A DNA stretch of 64,000 nucleotides from Arthrobacter echini (GCF_008107445.1 NZ_VSLD01000001.1:868001-932000), one strand, 5' to 3'. Positions 47,403 through 56,934 are shown, numbered from the stretch's first letter. Numbers and translations: made by a program. Notes: a model not told the origin generated them from the sequence alone.

Positions 47403-49505
47403 TCAGGCCGCAACCGGTTCTGCGACGACGGTGGTCTTCCTGCTCGTGGCGAAGCGCTTGAGCGCGAGGACCGCGAGGGCGGAGACCACCGTGCCGACGA
47501 GGATCGCGACGACGAACATGGCGAAATTCCCGATGGCGAAGAAGACGAAGATCCCGCCGTGCGGTGCCTGCGAGGTGACGCCGGTCCCCATCACGATCGC
47601 CCCGGTCACCGCGGACCCGAGGAGGGAGGCGGGGATGACGCGCAGGGGATCGGCCGCGGCGAACGGGATGGCGCCCTCGGAGATGAAGGCAGCTCCCAGG
47701 AGCCAGGCGGCCTTGCCGTTCTCCCGCTCGGCAAGGCTGAACCGCCGCCGGTCGAGCAGTGTGGCCAGGGCCATGGCCAGCGGCGGGACCATGCCCGCGG
47801 CCATGACGGCGGCCATGATCTGCCACGGGGCCTGGTTGTCGATGGACCCGGCACCGAGTCCGGCCACGGCGAAGGAGTAGGCCACCTTGTTCACGGGGCC
47901 GCCGAGATCGAGCGCCATCATGAGCCCGAGGATGATGCCCAGGCCCACGGCGGCGGTGCCGGTCAGGCCGGAGAGCCAGTCGTTCAGACCCGCGGTGAGT
48001 GCCGCGATCGGGCCACCGAGCAGCAGGAACATGAGCCCCGAGGCCACGACGGAGGCCAGGAGCGGGATGATGACGACGGGCATGAGGCTGCGCAGCCAGC
48101 GGGGGACAGCGAGCCGCCCGATCATCATCGCGATGTAGCCGGCCAGCAGGCCGCCCACGATGCCACCGAGGAAGCCTGCACCCATGAAGCCCGCTACGGA
48201 ACCGGCCACGAAGCCGGGGGCGATGCCGGGCCGATCGGCGAGGGCGTAGGCGATGTACCCGGCTAGGGCAGGGACGAGGAACCCGAGCGAGAGTTGCCCG
48301 ATCTTGAATGCGACCGCTCCCAGGTAGGTGCCCAGGCCGCCGTCGGGCAGATTGCCCAGACTGTTCTCGAGCACGATCGTGTCCGCGGTCTCGGTGATGA
48401 GATACCCGCCAAGGAGGAATCCGATGGCAATGAGGAGTCCGCCTCCCGCGACGAACGGGATCATGTAGCTCACGCCGGTGAGCAGGGCACGCTTGAGCGT
48501 GCTGCCGATACCGTCCCTCCCGCCGTCGCCGTCGGGCTGCTCGGTGGCCGCGGTTCCGGAGACCGTGCGGGCCGTGGGATCCTGCGCGGCAGCAATCGCT
48601 TCGTCGATCATCTCGCCCGGCTCGTCGATGCCGCGCTTGACCGGTGCGGAGATGACCGGGAGCCCGGCGAAGCGCTGCTTGTCACGGACATCGACGTCGA
48701 CGGCGAAGATCACGGCGTCGGCGGCCGCGATCACCGCGGGATCCAGCGGAGTCGCCCCGGAGGACCCCTGGGTCTCCACCTGCAGGTCGATGCCGCGCTC
48801 CTCGGCCGCTGCGACGAGGGAGTCGGCGGCCATGTAGGTGTGGGCGATGCCGGTGGGGCAGGCGGTCACCGCGACCAGGCGCCTGGTGCCGGTCTGCGTT
48901 CCGTGAGCCCTGTCGAGCGCAGGACCCGTGGCGTCGAAGCCGGTGCGCGAGGTGCCGAGCGTGGCAGCAGCCTCGCTCGCATCGGCGCCGGCGCGGCTCG
49001 TCGCCCCCTCCGACCCTGCAGCGTGCGCTCCTGCGCCGTCCGTCGGCGCGTCCCCGAGGCCGAGGGCCCCGTTGACGAGTGCGACGACGTCGGCCGGAGT
49101 CCGCGCGGCGCGCAGGGCCGCCGTGAAGTCCTTCCTGATCAGTGATCGGGCCAGCTTCGACAACAGTTTCAGGTGTTCCTGGTCGGCGCCGTCCGGTGCC
49201 GCGATGAAGAACACGAGATCCGCCGGTCCGTCCTTGGCCCCGAAGTCGACCGGCGGGGCCAGGCGGGCCATGGCCAGGGTGGGTGTCGAGACAGCTTTCG
49301 AGCGACAGTGCGGGATGGCGATGCCCCCCGGTACCCCGGTGGAGGTCTTCTCCTCCCGGGCGAGGGCATCGGCATACAGGCCGTCCACTTCCGTGGAGCG
49401 GCCCTGGGCGGCCACCTGTTCCGCCAGGTAGCGGATCACCGAGGACCGTTCCGCCCCCAGATCCCTGTCCAGAGCCACGAGCTCTGCCGTGATGAGATCG
49501 GACAT
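47403..49505 (-). CDS. fruA: PTS fructose transporter subunit EIIABC
   Basis: Imports fructose and phosphorylates it to fructose 1-phosphate. The EIIA domain carries His66 in GIAIPHCRSKAV. After an Ala-rich linker the EIIB domain starts near residue 208, with active Cys216 in AVTACPTGIAHTYMAA. The EIIC membrane domain fills the C-terminal half (from about residue 330), with some eight to ten hydrophobic segments. At 700 residues it is the usual three-domain protein. Its start shares one base with the end of fruK. Confidence 0.95.
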   Translation of the reverse strand: MSDLITAELVALDRDLGAERSSVIRYLAEQVAAQGRSTEVDGLYADALAREEKTSTGVPGGIAIPHCRSKAVSTPTLAMARLAPPVDFGAKDGPADLVFFIAAPDGADQEHLKLLSKLARSLIRKDFTAALRAARTPADVVALVNGALGLGDAPTDGAGAHAAGSEGATSRAGADASEAAATLGTSRTGFDATGPALDRAHGTQTGTRRLVAVTACPTGIAHTYMAADSLVAAAEERGIDLQVETQGSSGATPLDPAVIAAADAVIFAVDVDVRDKQRFAGLPVISAPVKRGIDEPGEMIDEAIAAAQDPTARTVSGTAATEQPDGDGGRDGIGSTLKRALLTGVSYMIPFVAGGGLLIAIGFLLGGYLITETADTIVLENSLGNLPDGGLGTYLGAVAFKIGQLSLGFLVPALAGYIAYALADRPGIAPGFVAGSVAGFMGAGFLGGIVGGLLAGYIAMMIGRLAVPRWLRSLMPVVIIPLLASVVASGLMFLLLGGPIAALTAGLNDWLSGLTGTAAVGLGIILGLMMALDLGGPVNKVAYSFAVAGLGAGSIDNQAPWQIMAAVMAAGMVPPLAMALATLLDRRRFSLAERENGKAAWLLGAAFISEGAIPFAAADPLRVIPASLLGSAVTGAIVMGTGVTSQAPHGGIFVFFAIGNFAMFVVAILVGTVVSALAVLALKRFATSRKTTVVAEPVAA

Positions 49506-50524
49506 CAGCGTTCCTCCTGTGCTGTGGGCCCCGAGCCGGGACCTGTATGGGCTTCGATCACGGGGAGGGTGATCGTGAGGGCGGTGATGGAGACTTCCGC
49601 CGGTGTTGTCTGTTCGAGAGATGGAACCGTGGACCCGGGCAGGGCCGCCGCTGCCGATCCGTGGGCGATCGCCTGGCGCAGGCAGTTCTCCGGGAGTTCG
49701 CCCGCGCTGTGCGCCAGCAGGTAGCCGGCCAGGGCGGAGTCTCCCGCGCCGACCGTCGAACGGGCCGTGACGGGCGAGTGCGTCCCGTGCCAGGCCCCCG
49801 CACTCGTGACGAGCAGGGCACCCCGGGAGCCCAGGGTGGCCAGGACCGCTCCGACACCCGAGGAGACGAGCACCGCGCAGGCGCTCGCGGCCAGCTCGTG
49901 GTCCTCTTCGAGATCGTGCCCGGTGCCGATGCCCGTCAGTTCCGCGAGTTCCTCGGCGTTGGGCTTGAGCAGATCAGGAGCGTGGAATCCCGTGGCGCCC
50001 TCGCTGAGGGGTGCGCCCGAGGAATCGATGGCGACGAGCGGAGCCGATGGCCCGTGGGCCTCCCGGACAGCGCCGATCACGCGGGTGTAGAAGGTCGGAG
50101 GGACACCGGGGGGCAGGGAACCTGCCAGTACCAGCCAATGTGCCCCTCCGCTCTCGGCGACGACGACGGCGAGGAGCTCGTCGAGCTGTGCACTCGAGAG
50201 CACGGGGCCGGGCTCGTTGATCTTCGTGGTCGTGCCGTCCGCCTCCGTGATGGCGGTGTTGGTTCGCAGGTCCGCGCCGATGGGCAGGTTCCTGAAGGGC
50301 ACCGCCACGGTACGCAGGCCGGCGAGGACGGGGTCGTCGTCGTCTCCCGGCAGGACCGCCAGCGTGCGGACGCCGGACATCGCCAGCGCCCGGCTGACGT
50401 TGACGCCTTTCCCGCCCGCTTCCCGGCTCACGCGGACGGCGCGCTGGACGGCGCCGCGTTCCAGCGGTGCGTCGAGCTCGACCGTCCGATCGACGCTCGG
50501 ATTGGTGGTCAGGGTGAGGATCAC
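49505..50524 (-). CDS. fruK: 1-phosphofructokinase
   Basis: Phosphorylates fructose 1-phosphate to the 1,6-bisphosphate. PfkB-family features are LTTNPSVDRTVELD at the N-terminus, GGKGVNVSRALAMSG (substrate binding) and the C-terminal GAGDSALAGYLLA with the catalytic Asp (anion hole GAGDS). 339 residues, normal. Overlaps fruR by four bases upstream and abuts fruA downstream. Confidence 0.94.
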   Translation of the reverse strand: MILTLTTNPSVDRTVELDAPLERGAVQRAVRVSREAGGKGVNVSRALAMSGVRTLAVLPGDDDDPVLAGLRTVAVPFRNLPIGADLRTNTAITEADGTTTKINEPGPVLSSAQLDELLAVVVAESGGAHWLVLAGSLPPGVPPTFYTRVIGAVREAHGPSAPLVAIDSSGAPLSEGATGFHAPDLLKPNAEELAELTGIGTGHDLEEDHELAASACAVLVSSGVGAVLATLGSRGALLVTSAGAWHGTHSPVTARSTVGAGDSALAGYLLAHSAGELPENCLRQAIAHGSAAAALPGSTVPSLEQTTPAEVSITALTITLPVIEAHTGPGSGPTAQEER

Positions 50525-51288
50525 GCGACGATCACCTCCACATCGGCGTCGGCGAGGGCGGCCGAGAGGGGCTCCCGGGGTGCGCGGTCGGTGATGAGTA
50601 CATCGATGTCCTCCAGGTGGGCGAAGCCGACGAGGGTCTCCTCGTCGAACTTGGACGAATCGGTCAGCAGCACCACGCGGCGGGCCGAGCGGATGATGGC
50701 CGTCTTGACGGCTGCCTCGTCCCCGTCGGGGGTGCTGAGCCCGAAGCCGGCAGCCAGCCCGTTGGCTCCGATGAAGGCGATGTCCGCCCGCAGCCGATCC
50801 AGGTGGGCGAGGGTGCCGCTTCCGACCGCAGCACTGGTCAGGGCCCGCACGCGACCGCCGAGGAGCTCCACTCCGAGGCCGGCCCCCGACAGGATGGCGG
50901 CGATCGGGAGGCAGTGGGTGACCACGGCCAGTTCGGGGCGGGATTCCTCCGCGAGCAGCGCGGCGAGTGCGCCGGTGGTGGTACCCGCGTCGAGTACCAC
51001 GGCGCCCCGCTCCGGCACCAGCGCGAGCGCAGCCAGCGCGATGCGCTGCTTCTCGGCCTCGTGCCGGGAGGACCGGCTGGTGAGGCTCGGCTCGTTGGTC
51101 GTGGGGCTGCCACCGGCGATCGCTCCCCCGTGGACCCGGCGGAGGACTCCGTCGTTCTCGAGCAGGGCAAGGTCCCTGCGCACCGTCTCCCTGGTGATAC
51201 CGAAGTGCGTGGACAGCCCGGCCACGGTGACCCGGCCATCAGCGGAGACGAGGTTGCTGATCTGCCGGTAGCGCTCCTCGGCGAACAT
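50521..51288 (-). CDS. fruR: DeoR family regulator of the fructose operon
   Basis: A 255-residue repressor. The N-terminal HTH is around GRVTVAGLSTHFGITRETV, with DLALLENDGVLRRVHGGA as the DeoR wing. The C-terminal sugar-phosphate sensor domain includes VVLDAGTTTGALA and FIGANGLAAGFGL. As first gene of fruR-fruK-fruA it very likely represses its own operon and is relieved by fructose 1-phosphate. The sequence upstream contains matching direct repeats overlapping a promoter. Confidence 0.93.
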   Translation of the reverse strand: MFAEERYRQISNLVSADGRVTVAGLSTHFGITRETVRRDLALLENDGVLRRVHGGAIAGGSPTTNEPSLTSRSSRHEAEKQRIALAALALVPERGAVVLDAGTTTGALAALLAEESRPELAVVTHCLPIAAILSGAGLGVELLGGRVRALTSAAVGSGTLAHLDRLRADIAFIGANGLAAGFGLSTPDGDEAAVKTAIIRSARRVVLLTDSSKFDEETLVGFAHLEDIDVLITDRAPREPLSAALADADVEVIVA

Positions 51289-51341
51289 GGGACTCCATTG
51301 CGGTCGGGCTGCGGAACGTCACGCCGCAGGATGTTGTTCTG

Positions 51342-51374
51342 TCTTTGTTTGGGTGACTTTATCTTTGCTTTTGG
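51342..51374 (-). promoter_or_regulatory. Candidate FruR operator (direct repeats)
   Basis: TCTTTGTTT at 51342-51350 and TCTTTGCTT at 51362-51370 (plus-strand reading) are direct repeats exactly 20 bp apart, about two helical turns, and both sit in a T-rich tract unusual for this DNA. One lies between the -35 and -10 of the fru promoter and one just downstream of the -10. Confidence 0.5.
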
Positions 51375-51385
51375 GCAGGGGTCAA
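51356..51385 (-). promoter_or_regulatory. Candidate promoter of fruR-fruK-fruA
   Basis: On the minus strand TTGACC (51385-51380) and TAAAGT (51361-51356) are separated by 18 bp, a reasonable primary-sigma promoter about 65 bp before the fruR start. Confidence 0.5.
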
Positions 51386-51600
51386 GTGTGTTCCGTCACA
51401 TTTCCGAGGCAGGGACGACCGGGGAGGGGCGATCGGAAATGGTGGATGCCAGGGGCCTGTCGGCCGGGCGCGGTGCTAGAATTGCACCCTAAGCATGCTG
51501 ATGAAGTAGAGTCGTACCAAGTTGCAGATCGCTTGCATCACCCTATTGGACGACGGCAGGACCAACAGGTTCTTCGTCGCTATCACTCAAGGAGCATCTT
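51386..51600. other. Remaining fruR to glsB intergenic region
   Basis: Beyond the fru control elements this gap holds a small inverted repeat (GGTGC at 51472-51476, GCACC at 51484-51488). It encloses TAGAAT, a -10-like hexamer probably serving the plus-strand membrane-protein gene. No coding frame is supported. Confidence 0.4.
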
Positions 51601-51870
51601 ATGGGAATCTTCGGCTGGCTCATCCTGGGCCTTCTCGCTGGCGCTATCGCCAAGCTCATCCTCCCCGGCAAGCAGGCCGGTGGCTGGATCATCACGCTGA
51701 TCCTGGGCGTCGTCGGCGCGCTGCTCGGCGGTTTCATCGGCGGGGCCATCTTCGGCGTCGGCATCAACGAGTTCTTCAGCATCTCCACGTGGCTCCTGGC
51801 CATCGGCGGTGCGCTGATCGTCCTCGTCATCTACGGTGCGGTCACCGGACGCAAGGGCTCACGCGTCTGA
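51601..51870 (+). CDS. GlsB/YeaQ/YmgE family membrane protein
   Basis: 89 residues, three transmembrane helices rich in glycine: about 3-20, 28-50 and 60-82. The opening GIFGWLILGLLAGAIAKLI and the middle GGWIITLILGVVGALLGGF are family hallmarks. Often called transglycosylase-associated or stress-responsive, but the molecular role is not established. Followed by a strong terminator. Confidence 0.88.
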   Translation: MGIFGWLILGLLAGAIAKLILPGKQAGGWIITLILGVVGALLGGFIGGAIFGVGINEFFSISTWLLAIGGALIVLVIYGAVTGRKGSRV

Positions 51871-51910
51871 TTCACGCAGCAGTCAGCTGAACTGCGGGGA
51901 TCAGCTGCCG

Positions 51911-51943
51911 AAGGGACGTCACCAGATTCTGGTGGCGTCCCTT
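51911..51943 (+). terminator. Terminator after glsB-type gene
   Basis: AAGGGACG (51911-51918) pairs with CGTCCCTT (51936-51943). The stem continues through one G-U pair to a 14-bp total, closed by the loop GATTC, 41 bases after the stop. Confidence 0.75.
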
Positions 51944-52002
51944 CATCGTTCCGTACGCCCACCCCGACGACGACAGCACCAGGCAGGTGCGGAAGGACCA
52001 CG

Positions 52003-52788
52003 ATGTTCGGCAGGAACAAGGAGAACCCGGCGGTCAAGGCCGCCAACGGCGCGCTGTTCGACAAGGACGGCCACCCGAAGCCCGCCATTCTCCGCGGCAT
52101 CGAGCGTGCCCTGAATGTGCAGCGGCCCCTGATCATCTCCAATCTGGCCCGCCTCCGCCGTCGGCATCCGGACGCTTCGCCGGCGGAACTCGCCAGGCGG
52201 CTCGAACGCGACTACCTGAGGGCCACGACGGCCGCCGGAGCTGCCGTCGGTGCCACGGCCGCCGTACCGGCTGTCGGCACGGTCGCCTCACTGGGACTCT
52301 CGGCCGCGGCGACCATCGGCTTTCTCGAGGCCACCGCGCTGTATGCGGAATCGATCGCAGAACTGCACGGGATCCACACCGACGACCCCGAGCGTTCGCG
52401 TGCCATGGTCATGGCCATCCTCATGGGCGAGGAGGGCACGGCGCTGATCCGCTCCATCCTCGGGGCCTCGGCCGGTCAGGGCGCTCCCCAGTACTGGGGG
52501 CAGATGGTGAACAAGGCCGCGCCGGCCTCGCTCGTGAAGACGCTGACGGGAACCATCCAGCGTCGCTTCCTGAAGAAGTTCCTCGCCCGGCAGGGCGGCT
52601 TCATGCTGGGCAGGGCGCTGCCGTTCGGAGCAGGGGCCGTGATCGGGGGTGCAGGCAACCACCTCATGGGCAAAGCGGTCATCAGCACCACCCGCGAGGC
52701 CTTCGGTCCCCTGCCCCAGACCGTTCCCGGCGAACTGGCCGAGGCCCTGGAACTGACGCAGCAGGACGGTAGCCCGAAGAACTCCTAG
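52003..52788 (+). CDS. Hypothetical protein, possibly EcsC-like
   Basis: 261 residues. A basic N-terminal part (LARLRRRHPDASPAELARRL) is followed by a Gly/Ala-rich amphipathic or membrane-associated helix pair (AAGAAVGATAAVPAVGTVAS). The block FLEATALYAESIAELHGIHT and a second Gly-rich stretch near residues 205-225 come next. This organisation resembles EcsC-family proteins, but I cannot confirm it. No signal peptide. The stop shares a CTAG with the convergent DUF445 gene. Confidence 0.6.
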   Translation: MFGRNKENPAVKAANGALFDKDGHPKPAILRGIERALNVQRPLIISNLARLRRRHPDASPAELARRLERDYLRATTAAGAAVGATAAVPAVGTVASLGLSAAATIGFLEATALYAESIAELHGIHTDDPERSRAMVMAILMGEEGTALIRSILGASAGQGAPQYWGQMVNKAAPASLVKTLTGTIQRRFLKKFLARQGGFMLGRALPFGAGAVIGGAGNHLMGKAVISTTREAFGPLPQTVPGELAEALELTQQDGSPKNS

Positions 52789-54032
52789 CCGAAGACCGCG
52801 TGGGCGATGCTGAAGATCAGCAGCCCCGCCAGGGAGCCGACCACCGTCCCGTTGATCCGGATGAACTGCAGGTCCTTCCCGACCTGCAGTTCGATCTTGC
52901 GGGAGGTCTCCTCCGCATCCCAGCGGCCCACGGTTTCCGAGATGACTCCTGCGATCTCGCTGCGATAGGTCCGCACGAAGTACGAGGCGCCGTCGGCGAT
53001 CCAGCGGTTCACCTTGTCCGAGAGACCGGTATCGCTGGTGAGCCGCGAGCCGAAGTCGCGGACCAGCGCCTTGAAGTTGGTGGTCAGTTCGCTCGCGGGA
53101 TCGTTGACGGCCTCGAGCAGGGCGGTCTTGATGGTGGCCCAGGTACGCGCCGTGAGGTCCCGGACGCGGGGATCGTCCAGGAGCTGGGCCTTGATCTCCT
53201 CCGCCCTGGCGATGGTCTCCGGGCGGTGCTGCAGATCCTGCGCGAGATCGCGGAGGTACTTGTCGATGGACACGCGCACGTCGTGCCGGGGATCGTCCTG
53301 GACGGCCCGGATGAACTTCGAGAGCTCCGCGTGCACGCGATCTCCGACGACGCCGTCCACGAGGCGTGGCACCCAGGTGGGCGAGCGCTGCGCCACGACC
53401 CTCGTCACCACGGCGTAATTCCCGTCCACCCAGTCAGCGGCGCGGTCCACCAGCAGATCGACGAGTGAGTGGTGGTGACCCTCGGCGAAGATCCGCTCGG
53501 CGATGCTGCCGATGGGGGGGCCCCAGGGCGGCTCGAGGAAATGCCTGCGGACCAACCCTTCGATGACGCCCTGGACGGCGTCGTCGTCGAGCACGGTGAA
53601 CAGGCCGCGGATGAGCACTGCCCCCTCCACCGCGAGGCGGTCCGCACTCTCGGGCTTCTCCAGCCACATCCCGGCCTTCTGCGCGATACGTGCGGACTCG
53701 AGTTTGGCGACCACCACGTCCTCGGACAGGAAGTTCTCCTCGACGAACTGGCCGAGCGACTCGCCGATCTGGTCCTTCTTGCGCGGGATGATCGCCGTGT
53801 GCGGGATCCTCAGGCCCATGGGGTGCTTGAACAGTGCGGTGACCGCGAACCAGTCCGCGAGGGCTCCGACCATGCCTCCCTCCGCCGCAGCACGGACGTA
53901 CTGGAGCCACGGGTAGGAGTCCTGCAGGGCGAAGGCCACCACGAAGACGAGTGCCAGCACACCGAGGAGCCCTGTGGCCAAAGTCTTCATACGGCGGAGG
54001 GCGACCGCCCGCTCCACGTCGGTCCCGGTCAT
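52785..54032 (-). CDS. DUF445 family membrane protein
   Basis: 415 residues. One or two hydrophobic segments near the N-terminus (about 15-35, then VRAAAEGGMVGALADWFAVT, the family hallmark) and a C-terminal one (GSLAGLLIFSIAHAVFG) flank a long helical domain. The conserved FKHPMGLRIPHTAIIPRKKD block is clear. The ATG for MTGTDVERAV is chosen; a GTG four codons upstream is possible, and longer frames overlap the divergent phosphodiesterase gene. Function unknown. Confidence 0.85.
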   Translation of the reverse strand: MTGTDVERAVALRRMKTLATGLLGVLALVFVVAFALQDSYPWLQYVRAAAEGGMVGALADWFAVTALFKHPMGLRIPHTAIIPRKKDQIGESLGQFVEENFLSEDVVVAKLESARIAQKAGMWLEKPESADRLAVEGAVLIRGLFTVLDDDAVQGVIEGLVRRHFLEPPWGPPIGSIAERIFAEGHHHSLVDLLVDRAADWVDGNYAVVTRVVAQRSPTWVPRLVDGVVGDRVHAELSKFIRAVQDDPRHDVRVSIDKYLRDLAQDLQHRPETIARAEEIKAQLLDDPRVRDLTARTWATIKTALLEAVNDPASELTTNFKALVRDFGSRLTSDTGLSDKVNRWIADGASYFVRTYRSEIAGVISETVGRWDAEETSRKIELQVGKDLQFIRINGTVVGSLAGLLIFSIAHAVFG

Positions 54033-54161
54033 CTGAGCATCCACCCTCCCGAGTGTATCGACGCGCCGTCGACGCAGTTCCCACGGCCGGACGATGGCGC
54101 GTAGCTCGCGGCGTCCCGTACGGTGGACCGACGCCGTCGACCACGTGAAGGACCCTGCCCC

Positions 54162-55028
54162 GTGCCCCCTGTCATCCTCGCCCACCGCGGCAGCAGTGGC
54201 CTCTTCGCCGAGCACACCCGAGCGGCCTACCTGCAAGCGCTGGCCGACGGCGCCGACGGAGTGGAATGCGATGTGCACCTGACCCGCGACGGCCACCTCG
54301 TCTGCATCCACGACACCACGCTGGATCGCACCACGGACGGTACCGGGGATGTGGCGGATCACACGCTGGCCGAACTGCGCGAGCTCGACGTCTCCTCCTG
54401 GAAGGGCGTGAGCATCCCTCCGACGTACGGCGGTCAGGGGGAGCAGCTCCTTTCCCTGGGGGACCTGCTGCTCCTGCTGCGCCGTGCCGGCCGGCCGGTC
54501 GGGCTGGCCATCGAGCTGAAGCATCCGAGCCCGTTCGGCCTCCGGCTCGAGGAGGCGCTGATGGCCTTCCTCATGGACGAGGGCTGGGATCCGGAGTCGT
54601 CCATGATCGGCGGGGTGGAGGTGAGCTTCATGAGCTTCAATCCGGACTCGGTGCGTCAGCTGCTGGAGTCCGCGCCGCACCATCAGGTGTGCCAGTTGGT
54701 GGCGGATATCGACCCCGGCGAGGTCAGGGAGGCCCTGCGTCTCGGATCAGTGGCGGAGGGCGCCCTGATCGACGTGCTGGAGGGGGCCCAGCGGGACAGT
54801 GAGGAGCTGATCGACCAGCAGGTCGTGGGGCTGGCCGGACCCGGCGTCCAGTACGTGCGCGACCACCCCGACCGGGTGCGGCAGTGGATCACGGACGGGA
54901 CCCGGGTGCGGGTGTGGACCGTCAACACCGTGGAGGACGCACGATTCCTCGCCGGTCTCGGTGTTCAGGAGCTCACCTCGGACGTGCCCGCGCTCATCCT
55001 GCAGTCCATGGCACAGCGGCGCGGATAA
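54162..55028 (+). CDS. glpQ: Glycerophosphodiester phosphodiesterase
   Basis: Hydrolyses glycerophosphodiesters to glycerol 3-phosphate and an alcohol. Active-site residues are His8-Arg9 in LAHRGSSG, Glu35 and Asp37 in VECDVHL, and His50-Asp51 in CIHDTTLDRTTDG. The usual ENT motif reads EHT here. The GTG start follows a GAAGGA site nine bases upstream; a longer frame has no such support. 288 residues and no signal peptide, so cytoplasmic. The symbol denotes the enzyme class, not proven orthology. Confidence 0.85.
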   Translation: MPPVILAHRGSSGLFAEHTRAAYLQALADGADGVECDVHLTRDGHLVCIHDTTLDRTTDGTGDVADHTLAELRELDVSSWKGVSIPPTYGGQGEQLLSLGDLLLLLRRAGRPVGLAIELKHPSPFGLRLEEALMAFLMDEGWDPESSMIGGVEVSFMSFNPDSVRQLLESAPHHQVCQLVADIDPGEVREALRLGSVAEGALIDVLEGAQRDSEELIDQQVVGLAGPGVQYVRDHPDRVRQWITDGTRVRVWTVNTVEDARFLAGLGVQELTSDVPALILQSMAQRRG

Positions 55029-55067
55029 TTTGGGCGTCCCACCGGTGCGCTGTGGTTGAGTAGGACG

Positions 55068-56882
55068 ATGCAAACACCCATCGAGGATTATGCGCTCCTG
55101 TCCGATCTCCACACGGGTGCACTGATCTCCCGGACCGGGAGCCTCGACTGGCTGTGCTTCCCCCGTTTCGACTCGGATTCCGTGTTCGCAGCCCTCCTCG
55201 GGACCCCGGAGCACGGTCGCTGGCTCGTCACGCCGGATTCACCCCGGGCGGAGGTGGTGAGCAGGAGCTACATCGATTCGACCTTCGTGCTCCAGACCCA
55301 CTGGCGCACCCCCGAGGGCGAGGCCCTCGTCACGGACTTCATGCCTGTCGCCGACCGGCGGGCCAATGTGATCAGGCGCGTCCAGGGGCTGAGCGGAAGC
55401 GTGACGTTCCGGCAGGAACTGCAGATCCGATTCGGCTACGGCGAGATCGTCCCGTGGGTGACCCAGCATTCCGGCGACGACGGACCGGCACTCCTGGCGA
55501 TCGCCGGTCCGGACGCACTCCTGCTCCGCGGACCACGGCTGCACGCGGAGAACAACTCGCACCAGGGCACCTTCGAGGTGTTGGAGGGCGCCGTCGTGGA
55601 CCTCGAGATGATCTGGTATCCCTCGCACCGCGAGACCCCCGGCGCACTCGACGTCGAGGAGGCCCTGGACGCCACGATCAGCTACTGGCGGGCCTGGGAG
55701 GCGAGCTCGGAGGGCAACGGCCACTATTCCGCCGCTGTCCGACGCTCGCTGCTCGTCCTGCGCGCCCTCACGCACGAGGACACCGGCGGGATCGTCGCCG
55801 CACCCACCACCTCGCTGCCCGAGCAGTTCGGCGGGGCCCGGAACTGGGACTACCGCTTCTGCTGGCTCCGCGACGCGGCACTGACCCTCGAAGCCATGAT
55901 GACGCACGGTTTCGCCGAGGAGGCACTGGGCTGGCGCAACTGGCTGCTGCGCGCCGTCGCCGGCGACCCCGAGGACCTCCAGATCATGTATGGGGTGGCG
56001 GGGGAGCGCAGGCTGCCCGAGCGCGAACTCGATCACCTGCCGGGCTACGCGGACTCCGTGCCGGTCCGGGTGGGCAATGGGGCGGTGGACCAGTACCAGG
56101 CCGACGTGGTCGGTGAGGTTCTGGTCGCGCTGGAGAAGCTGCGCTGTCACGGGGTGAGGGAGGACGATTTCTCCTGGCCGCTCCAGCGGGCCCTGATCAA
56201 CTTCACCAGGAATCACCTGCATGATCCCGATCACGGGATCTGGGAGATGCGGGGGAAGAAGCAGTTCTTCACGCACTCGCGCGTCATGGTGTGGGCCACC
56301 TTCGACTGCGCCGTGCGCGCGGTCCGCGATCACGGGCTCGATGGGCCGGTGGAGGAGTGGGCCGACATCCGTGACCGGATGCATGCGGAGATCATGGAGC
56401 GCGGGTTCGATCGCGAGCTGAACTCCTTCACCCAGGTGTACGGCGGGACGGAGGTGGACGCCTCCCTGCTCCAGCTTCCCCAGGTCGGGTTCCTCGACTA
56501 CGACGACCCGAGGATGCTCGGCACGGTGGAGCGGATCGAGAAGGACCTGCTCGACAGCGAGGGACTGCTGCTGCGGTATCGCACGCACGGCGCCGACGAC
56601 GGCCTGGATCCCGGGGAGCACCCGTTCCTCGCCTGCTCCTTCTGGCTCGTGGAGCAGTACGCGATGAGCGGTCGCGGTGAGGAGGCCGGGCGGCTCATGC
56701 AGCAGCTCGTGGGTTATTCGAACGAGCTCGGATTGTTGTCGGAGGAATACGACGCCGTCAACCACCGGATGGTCGGAAACTTCCCGCAGGCCTTCTCGCA
56801 CCTGGGCCTGGTCCGTGCGGCCGACGCCCTGCAGATCGCCCGCGGCGAGGCCGGCGTCCACGAGCTGATGGCGCGGGAGTAG
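55068..56882 (+). CDS. Glycoside hydrolase family 15 protein (glucoamylase/trehalase type)
   Basis: 604 residues. An N-terminal beta-sandwich domain (about 1-215, opening YALLSDLHTGALISRTGSLDW) is followed by an (alpha/alpha)6 catalytic barrel. Its key block is ARNWDYRFCWLRDAALTLEA. Further conserved parts are NGAVDQYQADVVGEVL and the C-terminal PEYD-equivalent LSEEYDAVNHRMVGNFPQA with an acidic catalytic candidate. Actinobacterial members include glucoamylases and trehalases; the substrate cannot be decided. 39 bp after the phosphodiesterase gene. Confidence 0.9.
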   Translation: MQTPIEDYALLSDLHTGALISRTGSLDWLCFPRFDSDSVFAALLGTPEHGRWLVTPDSPRAEVVSRSYIDSTFVLQTHWRTPEGEALVTDFMPVADRRANVIRRVQGLSGSVTFRQELQIRFGYGEIVPWVTQHSGDDGPALLAIAGPDALLLRGPRLHAENNSHQGTFEVLEGAVVDLEMIWYPSHRETPGALDVEEALDATISYWRAWEASSEGNGHYSAAVRRSLLVLRALTHEDTGGIVAAPTTSLPEQFGGARNWDYRFCWLRDAALTLEAMMTHGFAEEALGWRNWLLRAVAGDPEDLQIMYGVAGERRLPERELDHLPGYADSVPVRVGNGAVDQYQADVVGEVLVALEKLRCHGVREDDFSWPLQRALINFTRNHLHDPDHGIWEMRGKKQFFTHSRVMVWATFDCAVRAVRDHGLDGPVEEWADIRDRMHAEIMERGFDRELNSFTQVYGGTEVDASLLQLPQVGFLDYDDPRMLGTVERIEKDLLDSEGLLLRYRTHGADDGLDPGEHPFLACSFWLVEQYAMSGRGEEAGRLMQQLVGYSNELGLLSEEYDAVNHRMVGNFPQAFSHLGLVRAADALQIARGEAGVHELMARE

Positions 56883-56925
56883 GGCGGGGAGGGGCGGTCC
56901 CCGCAGGAACCGCCCCTCCCCGCCC
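56882..56925. terminator. Strong bidirectional terminator
   Basis: A perfect 17-bp stem (56882-56898 with 56909-56925) and a 10-base loop fill the gap between the convergent GH15 and alcohol dehydrogenase genes, beginning at the last base of the GH15 stop. Confidence 0.85.
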
Positions 56926-56934
56926 CACAGCCTG

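Noticed and set aside
46512-48266. 584-codon plus-strand open frame across the membrane protein, HPr and fruA
   Set aside because: Overlaps three convincing genes and the HPr terminator; composition is typical of a shadow frame.
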